64,000 nt of DNA, taken from NCBI GenBank assembly GCA_013400115.1, contig VXBP01004157.1, forward strand, positions 62,001 through 126,000, in the 5' to 3' direction. Shown one piece after another: positions 12,846-23,282 of this stretch (the first letter of the stretch is position 1; every line of letters begins with the position of its first letter). The DNA is from Rhinopomastus cyanomelas (lineage: Eukaryota; Chordata; Aves; Bucerotiformes; Rhinopomastidae). The translations under genes were made by a program, and so were the position numbers. The notes below the pieces were generated by a model. That model was not told the origin of the DNA and made no database searches. It saw only the letters and a program-made list of their open reading frames with translations.

Positions 12846-13077
12846 CATCTGGGGTAGCATTGGGGTGGGTGTTACTGGCATACTGGGGTCCTGCGTATCA
12901 TGTAGATCATGTAGAGCTGTGTGGTCACACTGTGCAAATAACAACCATCCTCCAATGCTGTTACTGTTTCCTTTTCAAAGCTGTCCTATCTTAATGAACT
13001 CTAAAAGAAAATCACACACTGGGTGGTCTCGAAGCGAGATCAGAGCTCACCCAGTACCGACCCCCTGCCATCAGCAG

Positions 13078-13235
13078 TGATATTTCTCAGCAGCCCCATC
13101 CAACCAGCCCTTGAACACTGCCAGGAATGGAGCAACCACAACCTCCCTGGGCAACCTGTTCCAGGGCCTTAGCCCCCTCACAAGGAAGGATTTCTGCCTC
13201 GTATCTCATTTCAATGTCCCTTCTTCCAGTCAGAA
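13078..13235 (-). mobile_element. Old CR1 fragment, antisense
   Basis: CATCCAACCAGCCCTTGAAC, CCTGGGCAACCTGTTCCAGG and AAGGATTTCTGCCTC mark a diverged CR1 body. The tail is lost. Confidence 0.8.
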
Positions 13236-14093
13236 ACCATCCTCCCAACCTATGTACTTAGTACGAATGAACCCCTCTGCAACTAACAAAGTAGCTGCAA
13301 TCTCTGCCCTCTGTCCAGAAAACCTGACCCAGGTCTGGCTGTTCCCCCTCTCCCCTCCTGAGCTCTGAACCAAACACTCAATGTCCATTTCCCACTGCTC
13401 TGTAGCCTCCGATCAAAGTGTCTGAGGCTGCCTGTGGACACAAGTTGATGTCTGGGGCTTTGGTGAATTTTTCTAGGAGGATTAAACCTGCAAAGAATCT
13501 CCCTTATTTCTCCTCCCGTTTAGAAACAGTTGACTCCTCTGAAAAACATCCAACAGTCTCTTCAGATAACTGAAGCCATCTCTACCTGGATCTCTACCTC
13601 TTCTGCCTGTGGAAGGTGTAACCCAATCACACCCAACACTCTCTGCCCCGGGCACCAGCATCCAACTGCTGAAAGGTTGTAATTCACAGCTCAGGGGGAG
13701 CCAGGGACAGCTGAGAGTGCAGTAATCACAGTCCTGGGGCTCAGCTGAGCAGGGAAATAAAGTCTGGGCATAAGCAGAATTTTCTTTGAGCAGGTTTTTT
13801 GTCTATGACACAAAGGCAGAGAACGCCTGGAGCTGGAGCTGTAATCCACATCCCAGTAACACCTTCTCTCACAAACATACAGGCACAGGCAACCACCTCA
13901 CAGCTCCAGAAGAGATTGCCAAGCATCTCCTCACACACTGCTGTGCTACCAAGAACTGGTGGGGTCCTACATTTGGATTCAGACCAGTTTGTGCTGGGGA
14001 CACCAAGCTCTTCACTCTAGTCTGTGGTTTGCTGCTTTGCCTGTAGGAAAGGATCCATAGGTTCTTTCCAAGGGGCAGTTGAGATGAGATCTG

Positions 14094-14298
14094 TGAGGGG
14101 GCTGAGGCCCTGGAACAGTCTGCCCTGCGAGGTTGTGGCTGCTCCATTCCTGGCAGTGTCCAAGGGCAGGTTGGATGGGGCTCTGGGCACCCTGATCTGG
14201 TGAGAGGTGTCACTGCCCATGGCATGGGGTTGGCACTGAGTGACCTCTGAGCTCTCTCTCCCAACCCAAACCAGTCTGGGATTCTATGGTTCTGTGCT
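14094..14298 (+). mobile_element. Old CR1 3' end
   Basis: Sense fragment: CTGGAACAGTCTGCCCTGCG, GTTGGATGGGGCTCTGGGCA, and tail GGGATTCTATGGTTCTGTG. Same type as 26408-26860, opposite strand. Confidence 0.83.
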
Positions 14299-14356
14299 CA
14301 TCTGGGCAACTTAACCCTCAGCTAGAAGGGCCCATGATGCTCATCCAGCCATGGAA

Positions 14357-14463
14357 GTGATGGGCAGTGAGGGGCAATGGGCATTGAGGGGTGATGGGCA
14401 TCGGGGGTAATGGGTATTGGGTAGCGATGGGCATTGGGGAACGATGGGTGTTGGAGGGTGATG
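14357..14463 (+). repeat. G-rich degenerate minisatellite
   Basis: About seven imperfect units of 15-17 bases built on GATGGGCATTGGGG. The + strand has many G-runs, so quadruplex formation is possible. Confidence 0.85.
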
Positions 14464-16208
14464 CTGCTCCAACTCAGGGATTTGATGAGGATAATGACTA
14501 GTGACCAACTCCATGTCCTTAGCGGTGTCAGCCTGGCACAGACAGCTGCTGATATTAGGACAGACACTGCAAACACCTATGCAGACAGAAACTGAGGTCA
14601 CCCACGAGGTTTTCCCAGTACAGCAGAGCTGGACTCTGTAGCTGGAGCTCTCCCAGGCTGTGGCTGCTCTGCTGAGCATCGGCTGTTCACAGGCTCTCAC
14701 AGCTACTGCTGTTCACTGACTGACTGGTTTTGTACTGGCTCCTTTGGGCCAAAGGATCCAGACCTGATGGTGGGAAGGCAGGAGCTCCTTCAGTCAGAGG
14801 TTTGGGTCACAGTGAGCAAATGAATCCCACAGACCAAGGTTTTTATTCCTGAGGAAACACTGAGTTTGTTGGAGGAGCTCTGTGGGCAGTGATGGGTCTG
14901 GAAGAGAAGGGGTTGAAGATCATTTGTAGTGATCGTAGCGCATTTTGGGCTGGAGCAGAGAATGGCAGAGAACTCCAGCACTGGAACTTGGGTTAAATGA
15001 GATCTAGACCTTTTCCTGTGTCAGGATTCACCAGGCACATTTGCTTTCTCTCTCTACACACAGGTTTGTCTTCTCACATCACTCATACTGGACATCTCGT
15101 ACAAATGGAGAGTATGAGTTCCTTACAGGCGTTTCTGTAGTAACTGGATAAAGCTGTGCAAAGCACTGCGGGTGACCGTGTGCCAGAGCTACTGCCTGTG
15201 GCTGAGTGTCTGCTGGCCACTGGTGAGGTACCCTTGGTGTCTCAGGAGCTGGCTGCTGAGTCTTGTTGACTCCGAACAAGGAGCGGTTTGGGGGCTCCTG
15301 TTTATTGTGGTGCTGTTACCTCTCCTACCTTGTAGCCGAGTAGGGGATGACCCTAGATGAGAGTCCAGGATCTCTGTGCTCAGCACTCACAGGCTGGCCA
15401 GCAGCCGTTTCTCATGACAAGCCAGTGCTCTCAGCTGGTTTGCCCCACTGTTCACGACAACCCTTGTGAGGAACAAGCAAACAGCTCCCTGGGAGAGGTG
15501 ACTCCCAGACTGTCATGGAGCAAGAACAGAACCTGCTGATTTGAATTTGGGCTCTCAGGGCAGGTTTGTGTTCCACTCAGCACAGGACACATTTCACACC
15601 ATTCCCCACATACCTGGTTCACCATTTCCATCTCTTCTGGGTTTGGAAATCTGTCCATGGCTTCGGGCTCCATTCAGTTTTGTGACTGACCTGCAGCTTG
15701 GCCAGAGACAACTGTAATCTGTTGTGTAAAGCCTTTGTTTACATTTCCTTTATGCCTTTTCACCCCTGGCACCAGAGGAGCTGCCCTGACAGGTTACTGC
15801 AGCAGCAAGCTCCTCGGATAACCCCATGGGGGAGGCAGAACCTCTGAGCTAGTAATGAGCTCAGGTGACAGGTTGAGTCCAAAGCCATGATTTAGCCATC
15901 ATTATCCCTCTTGCCTTCTTCGTTCTCTTGCTTTTGGTTTTGGTTTGGGGTTTTTAGGATGTAGGCAGCTCAACTTGCTTATTTTAGACATTCCTGCTTC
16001 GGCTGGAAGCCCTCAAAAGCCATCAGTGGGCTGAAAAATGCAGTGCTGGCTGCTCAGAAACAACTTTCCCAGCTGAACAGCCAGCGTTGCTCAATACCCA
16101 CAGGACTCTTCCCTTCCTGAACATTGCTTCTCTGCATTTGTGAGTCACTGCCCATGAGAAGTGCAGAGCAGGGTGTTAGACCTGCACCTGTCAGAGACCA
16201 GTGGAGGA

Positions 16209-16887
16209 TAAGGGGACCTGGGGGTCCTAGTGGACAGCAGGATGACCAGGAGCCTGCAATGGGCCCTGGTGGCCAAGAAGGCCAATAGCATCCTGGAGTG
16301 GATCAGAATGGAGGTGATTATTAGAGGGAGAGAAGTTCTCCTAACCCTCTACTCTGCCCTGCTGAAACCACATCTGGAATATTTGGTCCAGTTCTAGGCC
16401 CCTCAGTTCCAGAAGGACACAGAGCTGCTGGAGAGAGTCCAGTGCAGAGCCACAGACATGGTGAAGAGAGTGGAGCATCTCCCTGATGAGGAAGGGCTGA
16501 GGGAGCTGGGTCTCTTGAGCTGGGAAAAAAGGAGACTGAAGGGTGACCCCATGAATGTTGATCAATATAGAAAGGGTGGGTGGCAGGAGGATGGAGCCAG
16601 GCTCTGCACAGGGGCACCCAATGATAGGACAATGGGCAATGGGTGTGAGCTGGAACAGAGGAGGTTCCCCATCAATGTGAGAAGGAACTTCTTCCCAGTG
16701 AGGGTGACAGAGCCCTGGAATGGACTTCCCAGGGAGATTGTGAAGTCTCCTTCTCTGGAGACTTTTCAAACCCACCTGGCCATGTTCCTATGTGACTGGA
16801 TCTAGGGGATCCTGCTGTGGCAGGGGGGATTGGACTTGATGGTCTTTTGAGGTCCCTTCCAGTCCCTAATATTCTGTGGTTCGGTAA
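16209..16887 (+). mobile_element. CR1 family A, long and well preserved
   Basis: Starts AGGGGACCTGGGGGTCCTAG (DLGVLVDSRMTRS) and ends CCCTAATATTCTGTGGTTC. An ORF at 16458-16805 runs open to the family C-terminus HLAMFLCDWI. Confidence 0.95.
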
Positions 16888-17622
16888 CTGCCTTAGAAAC
16901 CTGCAGACCCACCCCCTGATGCAGACACATGTAGAAGTGCACACGACTGACAGAAGTTAACACATAGCTCTGTTCTTCCAGTCGCTGGTGTTCAACATGC
17001 AGCAAACACAGCAATGTAGGGACACCAGTTCTGCATGTTTTTCACCCCTCAGGCTGTTCAGAACCTTCTAAGCAAGAAAGTGAGTGGTTTCCCTGGCATA
17101 GGCTGTTCACACCATGTGTTCAGTACAACCTACTGGAGGGTCACTGTGGGTGGGTGGTGGAATTCACTAGTTTGGGCACAGCAGCCACCAATTTTAGTCA
17201 GTCAACACCCCATAATGCTGGAGCTCCTCAGGTCAGAAACAAGCAAAGGACTGGAATCTCTCAACTTTTAGAAGCAGTTTTATACTTTGGCTTTGTTGTC
17301 AGTCCTGGAGGGCATCAAGGCTTTTGCTGCCTTCACATCACCTCAGAAGTCAGACTTTCCACTTGTTTTGAGAATCTTTATGCTGCTCGCAGGCTGAGGT
17401 GATGCTGAACAGTTTGGTTGAGAGGTAACGGTTCCTCAAGTGGCAGCAGCGATGAAGGGCCACTGTGTTCAATAAGAGAGATGCTGGGAAGGAAGAAACA
17501 GTGTCAGCACCAAAGACAAGAAAATAAAAGCCAAGACAACCTGGAATAAGAATGTGATTGATAAAACCAACCTGTCAGCCAACGCAAGAACTGGTCTGCA
17601 GCTGCCGTGCACTTAACCCTAA

Positions 17623-17662
17623 CAGAATCACAGAACACTAGGGATTGGAAAGGACCTCAAAA
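17623..17662 (-). mobile_element. CR1 family A tail stub
   Basis: Only about 40 bases of tail (AATCACAGAACACTAGGGAT), abutting head to head the family B copy that follows. Confidence 0.8.
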
Positions 17663-18160
17663 GAGCAGTTTTGGTCCAGTTTTGAGTACCTCAGGACATC
17701 AAGGTGCTGGAGCAAGGGCAGACAAGGGCAACAGAGCTGGGGAAGGGCCTGGAGAATGAATCTGATGAGAGATTGAGAGAGTTGGGGATGTTTAGTTTGA
17801 GGAAGAGGAGGCTGAGGGGAGACCTCATAGCTCTCTACAACTATCTGAAAGGACACTGTAGAGATGTTGGTGCTGGTCTCTTCTCACATGGAATTAGCAA
17901 CAGAACCAGACAGAAGGGCTTCAGGCTTCAACAGGGGAGGGTTAGACTGGCCATCAGGAAGAAATTCTTCCCACAGAGAGTGGTCAGGCACTGGAATGGG
18001 CTGCCCAGGATGATGCTTGAGTCATATCGCTGGATGTGTTTCAAAGTCGCTTAGATGTAGTATTGGGGGATGTGGTTTAGGGGTGAACTTGTAGAGTAGG
18101 GTTGATGGTTGGACTTGATGATCCCAAGGGTCTTTTCCAACCTGAATGATTCTATCACTT
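17663..18160 (+). mobile_element. CR1 family B
   Basis: Sense copy. A 116-codon ORF (17704-18054) keeps ESDERLRELGMFSLRKRRL and RLAIRKKFFPQRVVRHWNGL. The tail is GAATGATTCTATCAC. Confidence 0.93.
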
Positions 18161-18676
18161 AAATTTGCCCCATTGTTTCTTCTTGTGTTGACCAACCAGG
18201 TCAGGTGTAAGTACCAAGTTAGCAGGATATTGCTTCCCTATCTCTCACCCCCAAGCTGCTCCACAGGCTGCACCAACTCAACGTCTGCCCAGCCGTTGCT
18301 GTGCCCTGGGGTTCCCCTGCTTGAGCTGGCTGAGCTGCCTGGGTGTCTAGTGGCTGCTGTTTGGCCTCCAGGGCACAGTGAGCGTGTTCCAGCAGCCAGC
18401 TCAGCCCCAGCCCTTGGGGTTCTTGTGCAACCTGCGGTTATTTGTTTGATTTAGTGTGTTTTTCAATCTTCAGACTTCCTCCTGCACGGGGCTGCTGACA
18501 CTCCCTATTCCAGATTCCAGTCCCATGAGCTAGTTGTTTGGAAATGTTGGTTACGAGGACAAACACCAGGACTTTTCTTCTTTTTTTAAGCTGTATAAAG
18601 TGCTGCTTCTCTCAGTGTTTGGGATTCAACTGTAATCCACAGGCAGGGCCATAGCAAACAGGATGGAGATCAGCAT

Positions 18677-18856
18677 CAGTCAGGCACTGGAGTGGGCTGC
18701 CTAGGATGGTGGTTGAGTCCCCATACCGGGATGTGTTGAAAAGTCACTTAGATGTAATGTTGGGGGATCTGATTTAGAGGTGAACTTGTAAAGTAGGGTT
18801 GATGGTTGGACACAATAATCTCAGGGGTCTTTTTCAACCTGAATGATTCTGTGATC
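18677..18856 (+). mobile_element. CR1 family B 3' end
   Basis: Sense fragment from CAGTCAGGCACTGGAGTGGG to GAATGATTCTGTGATC. Confidence 0.9.
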
Positions 18857-19089
18857 AAAAGGCAAAGCAGAGCCTTGCTTGGAAGGCTGCTGGAGCTGGT
18901 GGGCTTTGGGAGCCTGGGCATGACTTGACTAGTGTCTAGATCAGACCTTGCCTCTGCCCAGGAGGGGAATCTGTGGCTGCTCTGGCAGCCAGTGTGCTCT
19001 GGAAAATCCTATGTAATGGTGACAAAGTGAGGAGCAGCTCAAGTCTGCTGTTCAGAGAGAAAGGCTACTCCTGATGGACCCCCTCCATG

Positions 19090-19216
19090 TGGAGTCTCCT
19101 TCTCCAGAGACATTTAAAACCTGCCTGGATATGTTCCTGTGCGACAGGATCTAGGGGATCCTGCTGTGGCGAGGGGATTGGACCTTCCAATCCCTAATGT
19201 TCTGTATTTCTGTGAA
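19090..19216 (+). mobile_element. CR1 family A 3' end
   Basis: GGAGTCTCCTTCTCCAGAGA to CCCTAATGTTCTGTATTTCT, with a short deletion before the tail. Confidence 0.9.
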
Positions 19217-19479
19217 AAACCAAGCCTGCTTTGACCTGACTCTCCAGACAGATCAGCTTCCCTGCAGAGCTTGTCTCCTTGATCCATTTCCAAGAACACA
19301 TTCACGGGGCTTTTATACAGCCCTTCGTTTTCTGATGTCAGTTCACTTCCATTTGCAAAACTCTTGTGTGTGAAGGGAGCATTTCCCTCCCTCTTTCTCC
19401 ATCCTCGCAGTCCATCTCTGCTGTGGGATGGATGGGTTTCTCTTTTCCCCATAGGGACTGAAGGCAGCACAATGACCAA

Positions 19480-19729
19480 AGGCTCAGGGTCTCAGAGGAG
19501 GTTCCACAGAAATATGAGAAGGAACTTCTTCCCAATGAGGGTGACACAGCCCTGGAATGGGCTGCCCAGAGAGGTTGTGGAGTCTCCTTCCCTGGAGATG
19601 CTTAAAACCCACTTAGCCATGTTCCTGTGTGACTGGATCTAGGATCTGTGGCAGGGGAATTGGTCTTGATGATCTTTCAAGGTCCCTTCCAATCCCTAAT
19701 GTTCTGTGATCCTGTGATTCTGTGATTCT
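19480..19729 (+). mobile_element. CR1 family A 3' end
   Basis: Open frame through NMRRNFFPMRVTQPWNGLPR to HLAMFLCDWI. The tail has three octamer-like units (GATCCTGTGATTCTGTGATT). Confidence 0.92.
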
Positions 19730-20735
19730 TGGCTGCGCGAGGAGACCGTCAGGGCTGGTCATCTCCCTCTGGGAGTGCCAGTCATGTTTCCCAAGCCACT
19801 GAGCATCTAGAACATAACAGCCACTCAAGCAGCCAGCAGGTCCTTCAGGTAGCCACGAGCAGTGAAGTCCTCCAAAGCACCCACGGCAAAGCTGATGCCC
19901 TGAGTCCCTCCCACCGCTGGTCCACAGCGCAGGCAGCTCCCACATCCTGGCACTGCTGTGCTGTCAGTCAGCAGAGGAGCGGCAGGAGCTGACATCATCT
20001 CCTCTAATGAAATGCCTGGGGTTCTCCATGACTTGCCTGCTCCGCTTCTCCAGGCTGCACCGTGTGTGCTGCGTAACTCCAGGAAATCAGGGGGGTTTGT
20101 GACTTGCCAGGAGAACATTGGCTGTTTCTCATTACAATTCCATCCTGTGACTTGTGCAACCCCTCTCTGCTCTTCAGAACAACTAAGAGTTTAACCAACG
20201 AGTGCAGCATGTTGCAGCATGGATTCAGCTCCCCTGACAAGCAGAGTAACAGGCAGCTCCACCAGGTGATTCTGCATTTGTACTGATGCGAACAGAGCAC
20301 GGGGCAGCCCTCGGCTCAGAGTTGCCCTTTGCAGAAGGCGATGACCAGAGATGTTGGAACAGCACTTATCAAGTCCTGCTTTTGGGGTTTGATTCTCTCT
20401 GTCCTATCTGAGAGCACTTCTAGAGTGGGTTTGGTCATCGTTTCTCTACCTGCTCTGTAGCATACTTTATCCGTACGTGTCCTGCTGAGATGCCTGAGTG
20501 CTGGCAGGACCCCAGGAGCTCCGCTGGGACCCTGCCAGGTGTAGTTGGCATGGTGTGGTTTATTCCTTACTGAATTGCACACTAGTCTCTCTTAGGCAGG
20601 TTGGCATTAGATTCTTGGACCATTCACTGGGGACGTGCACGTGTATGCGTTTGGAAACTTTCAGTGGAGAGGCTGAGCTTGGGTTTTCACCGCTTAGAAA
20701 CCACTTGCGTCCTGTCTGGTGTGTCACCATGCAAT

Positions 20736-21092
20736 TGGTGAAGAGAAGGCTTAGGGGACACCTCATTGCTCTCTACAACTATCTGAAAGCATACTGTAGA
20801 GATGTTGGTGCTGGTGTCTTCTCACAGGTCATTAGCAACGGAACCAGAAGGAAGAGCTTCGAGCTTCAACAGAGGAGGGTTAGACTGGTCATGAGGAAGA
20901 AATTCTTCCCAGTGAGCATGGTCAGGCACTGGAATGAGCTGCCCAGGGTGCCAGTTGGTTGGATATGTTTCAGAATCACTTGGATGTAGAGTTGGGAGAT
21001 CTGGTTTATGAGTGAGCTTGTAGAGTGGGGTTGATGGTTGGACTCAAGGGTCCCAAGGGTCTTTTCCAAATGGAATTATTCTGTGATTCTAA
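20736..21092 (+). mobile_element. CR1 family B 3' part
   Basis: AGAGAAGGCTTAGGGGACAC to GGAATTATTCTGTGATTC. Coding text RLRGHLIALYNYLKAYCRD is open. Confidence 0.92.
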
Positions 21093-22029
21093 GTAGCAGC
21101 CTCCACGGCTCTTCACAAGCCCTGCAGTGGAGTCCTGTGCTGCTGCAGATTCCCCTGGACATGCACAGCCACACCAGTTGCTTCTTTGGCAGCATGAAAA
21201 GCGCTTCACAATCCCTTTTGTAAACCTGTTGTCCTCTCCATGCATGCCGGGCACTGGTCATGTCATAGGCACCTCAACACCCCAGCTTTCACCCCTACCA
21301 TTCAGCCCCCCCAGAGTTAAACTTTGACAGGTCCCTTTGTAGCCAGCTCCTCTCGCCAGGGGGCTGCTCGACTCTTCGAGAGTGAATCACTGTTTCAAAC
21401 CGCCTTAGCAAAACACTCTTCGCCCTTCGGTGAGTCCAGCACGGGTTCAGGCACGTCGCTGGGAGCTGGAGAGCCCTTTGCAAAACACACACCATGTGAT
21501 TTCACGCCCTGGAAACAGCTTTTACGCCGTTTAGCTCCTCCTGCAGCTGCAGGGAGGTGCAAGGCAGATGGGTCTGAGTTAGGCAGGGTCTGGGCTCTCC
21601 GGGCGGTTCAGCAGAGCCTGGGAGCAGCACAGCTGTAGCCAAGGTACCTTTCATGTGGGTGGCACAGCCGACTGCCAATGAGCCAAGGTGGTGAATCATC
21701 GGTCCCTCACCGTGTGATCGCTGGTCAATGCCAACGCGTTGCCGACTGAACTTCGCGCAGGTTCATGCCTGCATTTGTTTTCTTAAGGAACAGAGCTCGT
21801 TGCCACTGTGTGTTTTCTGCTCTAAATGGGCTTCCCCTCCTCCTCTGACAGCATTCCAGGGTTGCAGCAAAGCAGAGCTGCCAGCTCTCCCTCAGAGGAA
21901 GGTGTTTTTCTCTCCAAGCAGTGTGATTCTGTGTGCTCAGGCCAAAAGTAGCTAACATGGGAGCCTCAAGCCCATAAAGCAGGAGGGACAAAGGGAATGG
22001 GGCCTGCGAAACAGGAAGCACCTAAACTA

Positions 22030-22296
22030 GTGATAGGACATGGGGCAGTGGGTGTGAGCTGGAGCAGAGGAGGTTCCCCATCAATATGAGAAGGAACGTC
22101 TCCCCAGTGAGGGTGACAGAGCACTGGAAGGGGCTGCCCAGGGGGGTTGTGGAGGCTCCGTTACTGGAGACGTTTATAACCTGCCTGGCCATGTTCCTGT
22201 GCGACTGGATCCAGGGGATCCTGCTGTGGCAGGGGGATTGCACTGGATGGATCTTTCGAGGTCACTTCCAATCCCTAGTGCTCTGTGAGTCTGTGA
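22030..22296 (+). mobile_element. CR1 family A 3' end
   Basis: From GTGATAGGACATGGGGCAGT to CCCTAGTGCTCTGTGAGTC. Ends 600 bases before DLGAP1 exon A. Confidence 0.92.
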
Positions 22297-22908
22297 AAGG
22301 CTGTTTAAGTTCATCCCCCTCAGCTCAGCCAGGCATTTCCGAGCAGTGCAAAAGCCGTGCAGCCCGTGAGTTCTGTCGCTGCAAGGAGAGCACAAATCTG
22401 AACATGGGGAGTGCCAACAGGCCTTGCCCTGACATGGCTGGGGATGGGCTTCTGAGCAGCAAATGCAGTTCAGAACTCTGCAGGAGCTTGGGGAGGACAG
22501 GGCAGAGACGCAGAAAAGTGCAGTGACGCCACATTAAGTTGGAGATTGCTCATCCTTGTGAATCTGGGCTGGAAGCCATGAGCGGGACAAATGTTTTGGC
22601 AGAAAGACTAACTTAGAGCAGTTAGTAGGAAATAGATGAGAGAAAAACATCCTAAAAAACTAAGGAAGAGCTTGGCAAATAGGGAATTTCTCTCTACTGG
22701 CAGCTCTGCCACTGCCTCAGCAGGAACACAGGACACTGCTAAGCAAGGTCTTCCCTCATCCTGCACACCGGAGCATTTGGGGGACCCTTGGCTAACAGGG
22801 TCCTCGTTATGCCATCTCTGCCCTTGCTCACCAATGCTTTGGGATGATATCTGCACTCCTTTTCCCTGCAGCATCACTAAATAGGGGTCTCTTAATTGCT
22901 TTTCCCAG

Positions 22909-23282
22909 TGTCCTCCTGCATTACCACCTACAAGAAGACGCCACCTCCAGTCCCACCAAGAACCACAACCAAACCATTCATCTCCATCACTGCCCAGAGC
23001 AGCACAGAGTCTGCCCAAGATGCCTACATGGATGGGCATGGGCAGAGGGGAGACATCATCAGTCAGTCTGGGCTCAGCAACTCCACCGAGAGCTTGGACA
23101 GCATGAAGGCACTGACGGCTGCTATCGAAGCCGCCAACGCGCAGATCCACGGCCCCGCTAGCCAACACATGGGCAACAACACAGCCACCGTCACCACCAC
23201 CACTACCATCGCCACTGTGGCGGTCGAGGACAGGAAGAAAGACCACTTCAAGAAGAACAGATGCTTATCTATCGGCATCCAG
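22909..23282 (+). CDS. DLGAP1: DLGAP1 internal coding exon (exon A of window)
   Basis: This exon encodes about 125 residues of a SAPAP/GKAP postsynaptic scaffold protein, which links PSD-95 family proteins to Shank in excitatory synapses. The acceptor is a pyrimidine tract ending CCCAG at 22908; the donor is CAG|gtactg at 23283. It enters in phase 1 (the first codon is split) and leaves in phase 0. The product starts SSCITTYKK, carries the proline-rich TPPPVPPR motif typical of SAPAPs, then a Thr-rich stretch, and ends RCLSIGIQ. The last residues GIQ join VD of the next exon to make GIQVD, a dynein light chain (LC8) binding motif. Paralogue choice rests on close agreement of the Thr-rich segment with human DLGAP1 as I recall it, and on linkage to TGIF1; DLGAP4 differs here. 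Upstream exons are not in the window. Confidence 0.93.

Larger units (their letters stand above)
12305..12960 (+). repeat. Perfect 656-bp tandem duplication, copy 2
   Basis: Second copy, separated from the first by a single N at 12304. Its far end continues into unique sequence (TTACTGTTTCC), its near end duplicates 11648 onward. Most likely an assembly join artefact. Confidence 0.97.
1..22908 (+). other. DLGAP1 intron (3' part), CR1-rich
   Basis: No exon was recognised before 22909. CR1 copies are listed separately. The unique stretches between them (1-598, 1180-1930, 2490-3080, 3560-4050, 4695-5688, 6235-6998, 7250-7765, 8380-9455, 10820-11312, 13240-14090, 14465-16205, 16886-17620, 18160-18675, 19730-20735, 21095-22028, 22297-22908) contain only short chance ORFs. 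A 9-bp-arm hairpin lies at 1476-1497 and a small CR1 tail remnant near 6800-6846. DLGAP1 introns are long in other vertebrates, so this is expected. Confidence 0.8.

Noticed and set aside
22608..23246. 212-codon - strand ORF opposite DLGAP1 exon A
   Set aside because: It lies antisense to a verified coding exon and has no recognisable domain; a shadow ORF.
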